Assembly (NCBI GenBank): GCA_905213905.1
Contig: CAJMKD010000025.1
Coordinates: 1-33,853, forward strand
Direction of reading: 5' to 3'
Source of the DNA: an uncultured Sutterella sp.
GTDB lineage: Bacteria; Pseudomonadota; Gammaproteobacteria; Burkholderiales; Burkholderiaceae_F
Length of the DNA stretch: 33,853 nt
The position numbers were made by a program, and so were the translations under genes. Within the stretch, counting starts at the first letter, position 1; each line of letters begins with the position of its first letter. Shown here in pieces: positions 8,793 to 16,015 of the stretch. The notes under the pieces are model-generated. The model did no database searches, was not told the DNA's origin, and was given only the letters and a program-made list of their open reading frames with translations.

Positions 8793-8824
8793 CCGCTTGT
8801 GCGGTGCGGAATGCGCTTATTTTA
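8793..8824 (-). promoter_or_regulatory. Promoter -10 and leader hairpin of paralogue B
   Basis: The minus strand reads TAAAAT (-10, 8819-8824), then AAGCGCATTCCGC, then a CCGC-ACAA-GCGG hairpin (8793-8804). The -10 lies 61 bp from the ATG. Position, downstream sequence and hairpin match the leader of paralogue A, which supports both as true regulatory elements. Confidence 0.5.
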
Positions 8825-9003
8825 GGAGCTGCGGCGATGGCGGCCGCGGATTTCGGGGCATCAAGCGCAGGCGGGTGATCTTGGGGAGCCTCTTTGCGAT
8901 GCGGATGAAGCGCATCGTCGTACAGTCCGACAGAAAGAGACGAGCAGCCGATTCCAGCCGATTCCAAGCGAATCAGATTGAATTCCCGGCAAATTTCCCT
9001 GCA

Positions 9004-9027
9004 AATGGCTCGGTGTGACGAGCCATT
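9004..9027 (-). terminator. Hairpin after the coiled-coil membrane gene
   Basis: A perfect 9-bp inverted repeat (AATGGCTCG / CGAGCCATT, 6-nt loop) begins 18 bp past the stop at 9045. The following minus-strand sequence is only moderately T-rich, so it may be a weak terminator or an RNA-stabilising hairpin. Confidence 0.4.
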
Positions 9028-9044
9028 GCGAGGTGCAAAGACCA

Positions 9045-9971
9045 TTAAGCCGGAATCGCAAGGGCTGTAATGATGTCAATAACTGTCAGAATGGCGATCC
9101 ACATCCAAACCGGCAGCCCCAGGCTTTTGGCTGGCTCTTTGGGCTGCTGAAGCAGGTGGATGGCCTGGTCGATTTGAAGCTTCAGCGCATCCATTGAAGA
9201 TTCAAGCCGCTCGATGCGCTCCTCGAGCTTGTCGACATTGAGCTTCACTGTTTCGTGGGTGTTGTCGGCTGACGCAAGCACAGCGTCCTGCAAACGCTCC
9301 TCCAGCTTGTTTTCAGTCGTGTTGAGGGCATTTTGGATGTTTTTCAGCAAGAGCGTGTAGGCGGCATCGTTGCGCTGCAGTGAAACAGTTTGCAAATTCA
9401 GCAGCATCTCCGCAATGCAAGGAGCGATTTCATCTGTCTTCCTTTCAAGTTTGAAGGAGCAGTCTTTAATAGCATTTTTTAGCGCTTCAAAACCTTCGTC
9501 TGTATTTTCTCGAATTTGATTAATGGTTCGATGCGTTTCAATAGATCTTGTAGAAAGCAGATGAATACTTTTTTGAATATTCGTAAAGTATTCTTGGTTT
9601 TTGTTTAATGTGTCGCTAGTTTGCCTATTCCATTTATGTTCATATTTTCGAAATGTTTTGGATATAGTCTCTTGAATTTCGGCATATTTCTGTTGTAGCT
9701 CTTGTTCTTTTTTGTTTCGTTCCTGTTGCTTTCGGTACTCTTCGATTATAGCTTCACGTCGTTTCGCAGATATTTTAAAGGCTAAATTAATCACGCCAGG
9801 TTCGTTTCCAAAATTCCTGGGGCATGAATCATCAACAATTTGCAATTGTTTATGGGTTAGTTCACCGATAGCTTTATCTCTTGGTTCAAAATATGCATCC
9901 AAACACATCTCCGTTGGAAAGGGGAAATCTTCCGGAACGTTTTGATTGTATGGTGGTGTAGTTCTGCTCAC
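9045..9971 (-). CDS. Coiled-coil protein with C-terminal transmembrane anchor, unknown function
   Basis: A 308-aa protein I do not recognise. Residues 1-60 form a Pro/Cys-containing soluble head. Residues ~65-110 (KISAKRREAIIEEYRKQQ and onward) are highly charged helix. The middle region is polar and helical, ~220-275 is a heptad-like coiled coil (LEERIERLESSMDALKLQI), and 284-308 is a single hydrophobic segment (LPVWMWIAILTVIDIITALA). It would thus be tail-anchored with the bulk in the cytoplasm. The start is GTG (cac on the plus strand, 9969-9971), supported by an AGAGAGAT ribosome-binding stretch about 6 bp upstream. It follows a 122-aa gene after 33 bp, so the two form an operon. The first ~550 bp are AT-rich and the last ~400 bp GC-rich like the surroundings, suggesting mosaic origin. 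Confidence 0.75.
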   Translation of the reverse strand: MSRTTPPYNQNVPEDFPFPTEMCLDAYFEPRDKAIGELTHKQLQIVDDSCPRNFGNEPGVINLAFKISAKRREAIIEEYRKQQERNKKEQELQQKYAEIQETISKTFRKYEHKWNRQTSDTLNKNQEYFTNIQKSIHLLSTRSIETHRTINQIRENTDEGFEALKNAIKDCSFKLERKTDEIAPCIAEMLLNLQTVSLQRNDAAYTLLLKNIQNALNTTENKLEERLQDAVLASADNTHETVKLNVDKLEERIERLESSMDALKLQIDQAIHLLQQPKEPAKSLGLPVWMWIAILTVIDIITALAIPA

Positions 9972-10004
9972 AACGATCTCTCTAAATTATTCGGATTTAC
10001 CCAG

Positions 10005-10373
10005 CTAAAAGAACTTTATAGGAAAAGCTCTCAAATCACAGATTCCATTGAAAAGAGCCGATTCGAAAAAACCGACTTTTTGTTCGGCGATCAGTTGCAA
10101 AGCCGTTTCTCGTGGAATAGTTATGTACGGCCAACCGAAATAGGAATAAACAAATGCAGGACCGTCTTCGCGGTCGGTGATTTTGCCTTTGATGATGAAC
10201 ACAGTCCCAAGTGAGAAATTGTGCCTCATGTGAGAACGGTCGCATTCTACGCGGGCGTTTTGATCAATGCCTTGTCCAGGCAAGGGACGCACGCGGATCT
10301 TCTCAGTGGTAGGCTCGTACTCTTCGGGTGAAAAATTTTCTACGGCAACGTAGTAATAAGGTCCGTTTTTCAT
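10005..10373 (-). CDS. Small soluble protein of a two-gene cassette, unknown function
   Basis: A 122-aa protein with no signal or membrane segment and no family I can name. It looks like a compact beta-rich domain: KIRVRPLPGQG (~25-35), VECDRSHMRHNF (~42-53), GTVFIIKGKITDRE (~56-69) and FVYSYFGWPYITI (~73-86). The aromatic C-terminal half ends AFPIKFF. It is the promoter-proximal gene of a two-gene unit with the coiled-coil membrane protein, 33 bp upstream of it. No clear Shine-Dalgarno precedes its ATG at 10371-10373. Composition is more AT-rich than the flanking genes, in keeping with acquired DNA. Pairing of a small soluble domain with a membrane-anchored partner is common in defence and toxin-type cassettes, but nothing here proves that role. 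Confidence 0.6.
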   Translation of the reverse strand: MKNGPYYYVAVENFSPEEYEPTTEKIRVRPLPGQGIDQNARVECDRSHMRHNFSLGTVFIIKGKITDREDGPAFVYSYFGWPYITIPRETALQLIAEQKVGFFESALFNGICDLRAFPIKFF

Positions 10374-11417
10374 TGACTATTCAAGAGAGTAAATGGTTCG
10401 AATAATGATGACATGGATGTTATGGCCGTCAATTTTCGCGTCTGCCGAGTTTTTGATCGGATGCTCCGGCTTGTAGTGTGTCAATGGATCGCTTTGGGAC
10501 GTTTAGCTTTCCAGCACGGATGGCTAGAGCCAACTGTTCACGAATGTATAGACTTAACATAAATTAATTGCCTACCCGACTTATGCATAAAATGTGCAAG
10601 TGAATCAAAGGTTAGATGTGCCGAAGCTGCGCAATCTTGTTTCCATAAGAAGCTGAGCTTGAGGAGATCCCTTCAATCTTCCAGCTCTCTGCGCAAGCGC
10701 AAGCAGGAGGTCATTGAACTTCCAAGGAAGCTCAGGTTCAGTTTCTGCAAAGCAGTGGAGCCGCTTTTCGTGCGCCTCATAAGGGTAGCTGAAGAGTGAA
10801 TTACAGGAAAGCCCTTAAGTATCTGTTCTGATCTCGACAGGAGCCGGGCGTTGAGCTGCCGTTTCCCAGCTAGGCGCTCTTCTTGCAGTTCATTGCCTCA
10901 GCGGCTCGAATCTACTCGCAGAAGGATTCAGGCGATATGACGAGCCGGGTGAATGGATCGGCGGTCTGCTTGAAGAGGTCGCTTGCAAGGCGACGAAAAG
11001 GGAAAAGCACCCGTTTGAAAAGGGCGCGCGATCGCATGATTCGAATCAAGGGAAACCCTGACTCCATGCGCGGGCATAAAATTGTTGCGGGAGACCGTCT
11101 CTGCGCTCCAAGCGATTTCAGCTGAAGGCGCTTGAATGCGGCTGAATGGGTGTTCTGGCGGTAGCGGTTTTCGGCTTCTGCAACGGAGACGGGGGCTTCT
11201 TTCCGCTGTGCCCAGGGAAGCTCGCCGAAGCATCTGCGCTTCGGATCGGTGTTGTTTTTTCTTGATATTTCGTCGATCCGAGGCACGACTGAGCCATCTG
11301 GCGAAGAGAGCGCAGGATTCGGCAGGAAGCGGCGCAGGGCGCCGCCCGTGAGCTCAAGAGCGGCCGTCAGCCCCCAGGCGGCAGAGCGCTGCGTGGCTCG
11401 CTCTGGCTCGTTTTCGC
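10374..11417. other. About 1 kb without an intact gene, decayed DNA
   Basis: The stretch next to the two-gene cassette (10374-10600) is AT-rich and presumably holds its promoter; a minus-strand -10-like TATACA is at 10545-10550 without a good -35. Further right, minus-strand reading frames look partly coding but are broken (see the entry at 10605-10900). The 124-codon open frame at 10912-11286 (minus) has no recognisable product and no ribosome binding site. No insertion-sequence ends or transposase were recognised. Confidence 0.5.
10605..10900 (-). pseudogene. Frameshifted gene remnant, unknown family
   Basis: On the minus strand one frame reads NELQEERLAGKRQLNARLL up to about 10800. A second frame then continues with FSYPYEAHEKRLHCFAETE and PELPWKFNDLLLALAQRAG to a TGA at 10605-10607. 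Both look like real protein sequence rather than random translation, which suggests a gene broken by a frameshift near 10790. I could not identify the family. Confidence 0.3.
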
Positions 11418-12296
11418 TCAGTGCTTCGCCGGGAAGAAGCCCGCGGCCGTCATGTCGAGGTACGCATCGCCCTTGAGCGAGGGATGCTGCGCCTTGACGG
11501 CAGCCTTGAAGTCGTCGGCGGTCTTCGATGATTCAGCAGCTCGAATCACGTCGTGCACATAGGCGATCTTGGCGTCGATCACCGAGGCGTCCTCCGGTTC
11601 GTGATGCGAGGAGCAGATGCGCTTCACGCCCGAGCGCTTCAAGTATTCGAGGTCGGCGATATAGCCTTCGGCAGCGGCTTTGCCCAGCAGAATCGAATGG
11701 TAGTCGTGCGAAAGCATGTGAATGTAGGCGGTTTTTAGCGCCGGGAAGACAAAGATCGTGCCGTCGCTCGCATCGTGCGCAATGACGCGGATGCCGGCAA
11801 TGTCGACGGGCGCATCCTTGGGGAGCGTCTTCTCGATCGTCAGGAACTGCGCTTCGAAGGCATCGCCGTACCCTGCCTTGAGGCCGTCGGCGATGGCGCG
11901 GGGAGAGCCGGACGTAATTGCTTCGCGGCCGACTTCGGTCGCGAGCGTCGGCGCGTCGCCGTACCACGCGCTGCCGCTCCCCGGATGGCTCGACACAAGG
12001 AGGGCGGCAAGGGGCTTTCCGAGCTTCGTCAGATAATCGCGCCAAATCGGAAAGTCCTTCACGAAGGAGGGCGACTCGACGGCGACTACTCCCGTCTTTG
12101 ACTCCACCGCCAGCACGGCGGAACGCATCGAGTCCTCCGTTTCCCAGACATGCACGCGCACGTCGGGCGTCGATTCTTCAATGTCGACATAGCCTTCGCC
12201 GAGCGGGAGGCTGGCGGCCCAGGCGTTCGCGCCGAGGGAAAGCGCGAGCAGAGCGGCTGTCGGCAGCGCGCGGAAAAGCGAAGCAGCAGATTTCAT
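11418..12296 (-). CDS. Exported metallo-beta-lactamase-fold-like protein with atypical metal motif
   Basis: A 292-aa protein with a Sec-type signal peptide (MKSAASLFRALPTAALLALSLGANAWA, ~1-27), so periplasmic. The pattern VLAVESKTGVVAVESPSF...LAALLVSSHPGSGSAWYGD resembles metallo-beta-lactamase-fold hydrolases, with later HMLSHDYHSILLG and KRICSSHHEPED blocks where the downstream histidines would be. The usual HxHxDH metal motif is not intact: only His104 remains in SSHPGSGS. It may bind metal differently or have lost hydrolase activity. The start chosen is ATG 12294-12296, because GGAGA lies six bases before it and the signal peptide starts there; the longer frame to 12425 begins with TTG inside the promoter. 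It is monocistronic, driven by a strong-looking promoter covered by a palindromic operator. Confidence 0.7.
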   Translation of the reverse strand: MKSAASLFRALPTAALLALSLGANAWAASLPLGEGYVDIEESTPDVRVHVWETEDSMRSAVLAVESKTGVVAVESPSFVKDFPIWRDYLTKLGKPLAALLVSSHPGSGSAWYGDAPTLATEVGREAITSGSPRAIADGLKAGYGDAFEAQFLTIEKTLPKDAPVDIAGIRVIAHDASDGTIFVFPALKTAYIHMLSHDYHSILLGKAAAEGYIADLEYLKRSGVKRICSSHHEPEDASVIDAKIAYVHDVIRAAESSKTADDFKAAVKAQHPSLKGDAYLDMTAAGFFPAKH

Positions 12297-12370
12297 CTGT
12301 TTTCTCCAAAAGGGAATGTGGTCATTGCGCCTCTCGTCAGAGCGAGGGGCGGCATAGATCGCCAATAAAA

Positions 12371-12425
12371 GTTCGAATACGAACAATATGGTGCGAATGA
12401 TAGTTCGTGTGCGAACGAATTGCAA
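12371..12425 (-). promoter_or_regulatory. Repressor-controlled promoter with two identical-arm operators
   Basis: On the minus strand: -35 TTGCAA (12420-12425), 17-bp spacer, -10 TATCAT (12397-12402), giving a start near 12390. Two 14-bp palindromes with the same arms, GTTCG-N4-CGAAC, lie at 12403-12416 and 12371-12384. The first fills the promoter spacer and the second covers the initial transcribed region; centres are 32 bp apart, about three helical turns. This is the geometry of repression by a dimeric TetR- or MarR-type regulator. No such regulator gene is in the window. Confidence 0.75.
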
Positions 12426-12569
12426 GCCTCAAGCTTTGCTTCTTCCGTCGAAGGAGAGCAGCGTGATGCTTTGGAGAGGCGCAGCAGCCCTGGCAGGGGG
12501 CTGGGGTCGCTGCCTTTGGCGGCAGCTCGATCGGCGCAGGCGGGCGGCCGGCCTGCTGAAGGCGGGACG

Positions 12570-12601
12570 AAAAAAAGCCCGCGGCACAGCGCGCCGCGGG
12601 C
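12570..12601 (-). terminator. Intrinsic terminator of htpG
   Basis: A 9-bp GC-only stem (GCCCGCGGC / GCCGCGGGC) is followed on the minus strand by seven T residues (12570-12576 as A on the plus strand). It sits about 100 bp past the htpG stop and is the most typical rho-independent terminator in the window. Confidence 0.75.
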
Positions 12602-12700
12602 GACTTTCCTGGGGAAATTGTTTCGGTAAAGAAGTTCGGATTCGGCAGGCTTTCCTGGCGAGCGATTCCAAGCGCTCGTCAGAAAGCGTTCATGAACCGG

Positions 12701-14599
12701 TTATCCGAGGAGCAGCGCGTTGAGGCGCTTCACAAAGCCCGCCGGATCCTTCAGCGTGCCCTGGTCGGCGAGGTGCGCCTCTTCGAGAATCACGTCCGCC
12801 CAATCGGCGAAGCGCTTTTCGTCGGTTTCAGCGAGCGCCTTCGCAATGAGCGGGTGCTTCGGGTTGATTTCGAGCGTGAACTTCTCTTCGGGCACCGGCT
12901 GGCCGGCCGCCTCAAGCATGCGGCGCATCTGCGGCGTGAGCATCTGGTCGTTCGAGCCCACGACGCAGCTCGGCGAGTCGACGAGGCGCGTCGAAACGCG
13001 CACGCCTTCGACCTTGTCGCCGAGCGCCTTCTTGAGGCGCTCCACGTCGCCTTCGGCGGCCTTCTTCGCTTCGGCTTCCGCCGCTTCCTCGTCCTTGTCG
13101 GCAAGGTCGCCGAGCTCAAGGTCGGCAGCCGTGGCGGAAACGAAGCCCTTCCCGGCATATTCCGTGATCGCGCTCATCATCCACTCGTCGATGCGGTCCC
13201 AAAGGAGGAGCACCTCGATGCCCTTCTTCTTCAAGGTTTCGAGGTAGGGCGAGTTTTCAGCCGCTTCGCGGTTGCCGGCGATGAGGAAGTAAATCTTCTT
13301 CTGCGCTTCGGGCGCACGGGCGATGTATTCGTCGAGCGAGACGAGCTCGGCGTCGCCCGATTCGATCGTCTTGGTCGAATGGAAGCGCAGGCACTTCAGG
13401 ATGCGCTCGCGGTTGGCGGGATCTTCGACGACGCCTTCCTTCAAGACGCGGCCGAAGGCCGTCCAGAAGGTGCGGTACTTTTCCTTGTCCTCAGCGAGCT
13501 TCTCGATCATGTCGAGCGAGCGCTTCGTGAGCGCCTTCTTGAGCTTCGCCGCGACGCGGCTCTCCTGGAGCAGCTCGCGCGAAACGTTGAGCGGCAGGCC
13601 GTTCGTGTCGACAAGGCCGCGGATGAAGCGCAGGTAGTTGGGCAGGAACGCCTTGGCGCGGTCCATGATGAAGACGCGCTGCACGAAGAGCTTGAGGCCC
13701 TTCTGCTCCTCGGGGTTGTTGTAGAGGTCCCAGGGCGCTTCGCCCGGGATGTAGAGAAGCGACGTGTATTCCAGGTCGCCCTCGACGCGGTTGTGCGCCC
13801 AGGCGAGGGGCTCGACATACTCATGCGTGAGGTGCGTGTAGAAGGCCTTGTATTCCTCGTCCTTCACGTCCTTGGGCGACATCGTCCAGAGGGCCTTGGC
13901 GTCGTTCACCTGATGCCATTCGCCGTCCTTGGGCGCGTCTTCCTTCTTGTCGTCCGCCTTGGGTGGCTCCCAGAGGTAGACCGGGGTCGAAATGTGGTCG
14001 GAGTACTTCGTGATCGTCTCGCGAAGCGTCCAGTCGTCAAGGAACCCGGTTTCGTCGCTCTTCAAGTGCAGGATCACGTCCGTGCCGCGGTCGGCCTTGA
14101 CCGTTTCTTCCGACGTGTAGGTGCCCGTGCCGTCCGAAGACCAGCAGACCGCCTGGTCGGGGGCGGCCGAAGCGGCGCGCGAGCGCACCGTCACGCGGTC
14201 GGCGACGATGAAGGCCGAGTAGAAGCCGACGCCGAACTGGCCGATCAGCTGGCTCGACTTCGCTTCGTCGGTCGAGAGCTTCGAGAGGAAGTCCTCCGTG
14301 CCGGAGTTGGCGATCGTGCCGAGGCGCTGGTTGGCTTCTTCGAGCGTCATGCCGATGCCGTTGTCGGAAATCGTGAGCGTGCCCGCGTCCTTGTCGGCGC
14401 GCACGCGGATGCGAAGCACCGGATCGTCTTTGGTGAGATCGGGGTTCGTGATGCTCATAAAGCGAAGCTTGTCGATGGCGTCCGACGCGTTCGAGATGAG
14501 CTCACGCAGGAAGATTTCCTTATTGGAATAAAGCGAATTGGCAAGAAGCTTCAAAAGCTTGGCGACTTCCGTCTGGAAGCCGTGAACCTGTGCGGCCAT
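12701..14599 (-). CDS. htpG: Molecular chaperone HtpG (Hsp90)
   Basis: The bacterial Hsp90: an ATP-dependent cytoplasmic homodimer that helps refold client proteins together with DnaK. The 632-aa length matches the family (E. coli about 624). The GHKL ATPase domain shows the expected landmarks: LISNASDAIDKLRF with the ATP-binding Asn, ISDNGIGM, and IGQFGVGFYSAFIVAD forming the lid. The middle-domain WEPPKAD and client-contact regions follow, then the C-terminal dimerisation domain. The ATG at 14597-14599 (MAAQVHGFQTEV) was chosen: the ATG at 14617 would sit on the Shine-Dalgarno GGAGG itself, which lies about 10 bases before the chosen start. A sigma-32-type promoter upstream and an intrinsic terminator downstream make it a complete monocistronic heat-shock unit. 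Confidence 0.97.
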   Translation of the reverse strand: MAAQVHGFQTEVAKLLKLLANSLYSNKEIFLRELISNASDAIDKLRFMSITNPDLTKDDPVLRIRVRADKDAGTLTISDNGIGMTLEEANQRLGTIANSGTEDFLSKLSTDEAKSSQLIGQFGVGFYSAFIVADRVTVRSRAASAAPDQAVCWSSDGTGTYTSEETVKADRGTDVILHLKSDETGFLDDWTLRETITKYSDHISTPVYLWEPPKADDKKEDAPKDGEWHQVNDAKALWTMSPKDVKDEEYKAFYTHLTHEYVEPLAWAHNRVEGDLEYTSLLYIPGEAPWDLYNNPEEQKGLKLFVQRVFIMDRAKAFLPNYLRFIRGLVDTNGLPLNVSRELLQESRVAAKLKKALTKRSLDMIEKLAEDKEKYRTFWTAFGRVLKEGVVEDPANRERILKCLRFHSTKTIESGDAELVSLDEYIARAPEAQKKIYFLIAGNREAAENSPYLETLKKKGIEVLLLWDRIDEWMMSAITEYAGKGFVSATAADLELGDLADKDEEAAEAEAKKAAEGDVERLKKALGDKVEGVRVSTRLVDSPSCVVGSNDQMLTPQMRRMLEAAGQPVPEEKFTLEINPKHPLIAKALAETDEKRFADWADVILEEAHLADQGTLKDPAGFVKRLNALLLG

Positions 14600-14702
14600 T
14601 TGTATTTGTTCCTCCAATGGACGCGCGCCTCATTCGCTCCGGGGGCGATCGGCGTGAAGCCCGCAGAAGCTGACGGCGCGCGATTTTCTTTTCTAAGGAC
14701 CC

Positions 14703-14730
14703 ATATGGGGACGATGGCCGGGAATTCAAG
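14703..14730 (-). promoter_or_regulatory. Heat-shock (sigma-32 type) promoter of htpG
   Basis: The minus strand reads CTTGAAT, a 13-bp spacer, then CCCCATAT. This is nearly the RpoH consensus (CTTGAAA, 11-16 bp, CCCCATNT). The predicted transcript begins near 14696, about 97 bases before the htpG ATG. The site and the gene identity support each other. Confidence 0.85.
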
Positions 14731-15061
14731 AGGCGGGTGAGGGAAGTGCGCTCGAGCGCCCTGACTTTCCGCCGACCTCGGGCGGCGAAATGGCTGGATT
14801 ATGTCGACAAAATGTTGAGGAATTGTGTGCAACAGCCTTCATTTGGCGACGAACAACCTGCAAAAGCGGTTATTTTCAGGCTTTTCGATAAAATTGCGCC
14901 CCGCGGCGAGACAGCGCCGCGCCGTGCTTCTATATTGAAGACGCGGACGGGGCGCTCGATGCGCCCGCAGCCCCTCAGATTTCACCAAGAGAATTTTCTC
15001 AGGCGCCTCTCCGATCCCGAGGGTCGGCATTGGGGGAGCCTGCTTCCCGGAGAAAAATAAA
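14731..15061. other. Intergenic region between htpG and the binding protein gene
   Basis: No gene is seen. A TATATT (14931-14936) could be the -10 of the rightward binding protein gene, but no -35 fits at 16-18 bp. A ribosome binding site (GGAGAAAAATAAA) precedes the ATG at 15062. The rest is unremarkable. Confidence 0.4.
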
Positions 15062-15850
15062 ATGTTCAGCACGTTCACACGCCGCGCCGCCGTCGCCGGC
15101 ATGCTCTCAGCGCTCCTCTTCGGCTCGATCGGCTCGGCCGCCGCCGCGGAGCCGCTCCGCGTCGCGACGAACGCCGTGTTCCCGCCCTTTGAATTCCACG
15201 ACAGCAAGACGGGCGGCATGCAGGGCTACGAAGTGGATCTCATCACTGCGATGGCGAAGGTGATGGGCCGCGAGCTCAAGCTCGAGCAGATGGGGTTCGA
15301 CGCCATCATTCCGGCCATCATTTCCGGCACGATCGACGCGGGCGCCTCGGGTTTCTCGATCACGCCCGAGCGCGGCAAGCGCGTGAACTTCACGATTCCC
15401 TTCTACCAGTCGGGCCTCACGATCCTCATCGCCAAAGGGAATGAAGGGAAGATCAAGAATTTCGATGACCTGAAGGGCAAGAAGATTTCCGTGCAGATCG
15501 GCACGACCTCGCAGACCTACGCCAAGAAGATCGAGGGCGTGGAAGTCTCGACCTTCAACAGCGCCGGCGACGCGATTCTGAACCTCGTGGGCGGCAACTG
15601 CGACGCGGTGATCAACGACAAGCCCGTCACGGACTACATCCTCGCGCAGAACAAGTCGCTTGCCGCAAAGACGGTGCACCTGCCGGTCCTCGCTACGGCG
15701 GACAACTTCGCCATGGTGACCGCGAAGGACAACAAGGCGCTCTGCGACGAGATGAACGCTGCGATGCGCAAGCTCAAGGCCGACGGCACGTTCGACAAGA
15801 TTTACGAGAAGTGGTTCGGCCGCGCGCCGGAACCCGAACTCCTCAAGTGA
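15062..15850 (+). CDS. Periplasmic amino-acid ABC transporter binding protein (family 3)
   Basis: A 262-aa solute-binding protein of the polar amino-acid family (PBPb/SBP_bac_3; HisJ/GlnH type). It has a Sec signal (TRRAAVAGMLSALLFGSIGSAAAAE, cleavage near residue 28), then the canonical VATNAVFPPFEF, GYEVDLITAMAKVMG, MGFDAIIPAIISGTIDAG, SITPERGKRVNFTIPFYQSG and hinge GKKISVQIGTTSQTYAKK, ending KIYEKWFG. Length is standard. GGAG nine bases upstream supports the ATG. It is an orphan here: no permease or ATPase adjoins it, so it must work with components encoded elsewhere. Ligand cannot be told from the sequence; glutamine- or arginine-type amino acids are usual for relatives. A hairpin follows the stop. 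Confidence 0.92.
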   Translation: MFSTFTRRAAVAGMLSALLFGSIGSAAAAEPLRVATNAVFPPFEFHDSKTGGMQGYEVDLITAMAKVMGRELKLEQMGFDAIIPAIISGTIDAGASGFSITPERGKRVNFTIPFYQSGLTILIAKGNEGKIKNFDDLKGKKISVQIGTTSQTYAKKIEGVEVSTFNSAGDAILNLVGGNCDAVINDKPVTDYILAQNKSLAAKTVHLPVLATADNFAMVTAKDNKALCDEMNAAMRKLKADGTFDKIYEKWFGRAPEPELLK

Positions 15851-15922
15851 TGCGAGCGAGCGCATAGGCGCTCAAAGTGCTGATAGCGCTCAAAGCACTC
15901 AGAGCGCAAGCCTCTCAAGAAG

Positions 15923-15954
15923 AACGGTCCTCTTCCTTCGGGAAAAGGACCGTT
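15923..15954. terminator. Convergent-gene terminator hairpin
   Basis: A 14-bp stem with one mismatch closes a TTCG tetraloop (AACGGTCCT... / ...AGGACCGTT). It lies between the convergent binding-protein and ilvD genes and is followed on the plus strand by TGCTTT. It probably serves the plus-strand gene and perhaps both. Confidence 0.55.
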
Positions 15955-15970
15955 TGCTTTGGCGCCCAGC

Positions 15971-15996
15971 GCGCCTGCCGCTTCTGCGGCGGGCGC
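15971..15996 (-). terminator. Second hairpin, downstream of ilvD
   Basis: An 11-bp stem with one wobble (GCGCCTGCCGC / GCGGCGGGCGC, TTCT loop) begins 20 bp past the ilvD stop. There is no T-run on either strand, so assignment as a terminator is tentative. Confidence 0.4.
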
Positions 15997-16015
15997 ACTG
16001 CGGCGAAGGCGCGCG

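Noticed and set aside
10912..11286. 124-codon minus-strand open frame as a gene
   Set aside because: No ribosome binding site, no recognisable domain, and it sits in a region with broken frames.
12297..12425. Longer N-terminus for the metallo-beta-lactamase-like protein
   Set aside because: It would start with TTG inside the promoter/operator region; the internal ATG has GGAGA and begins a proper signal peptide.
14600..14617. Upstream ATG start for htpG (six extra residues)
   Set aside because: That ATG overlaps the Shine-Dalgarno sequence serving the ATG at 14599, and family N-termini fit the shorter form.
12692..14740. 682-codon open frame antisense to htpG
   Set aside because: Shadow of a GC-rich conserved gene; HtpG on the other strand is unmistakable.
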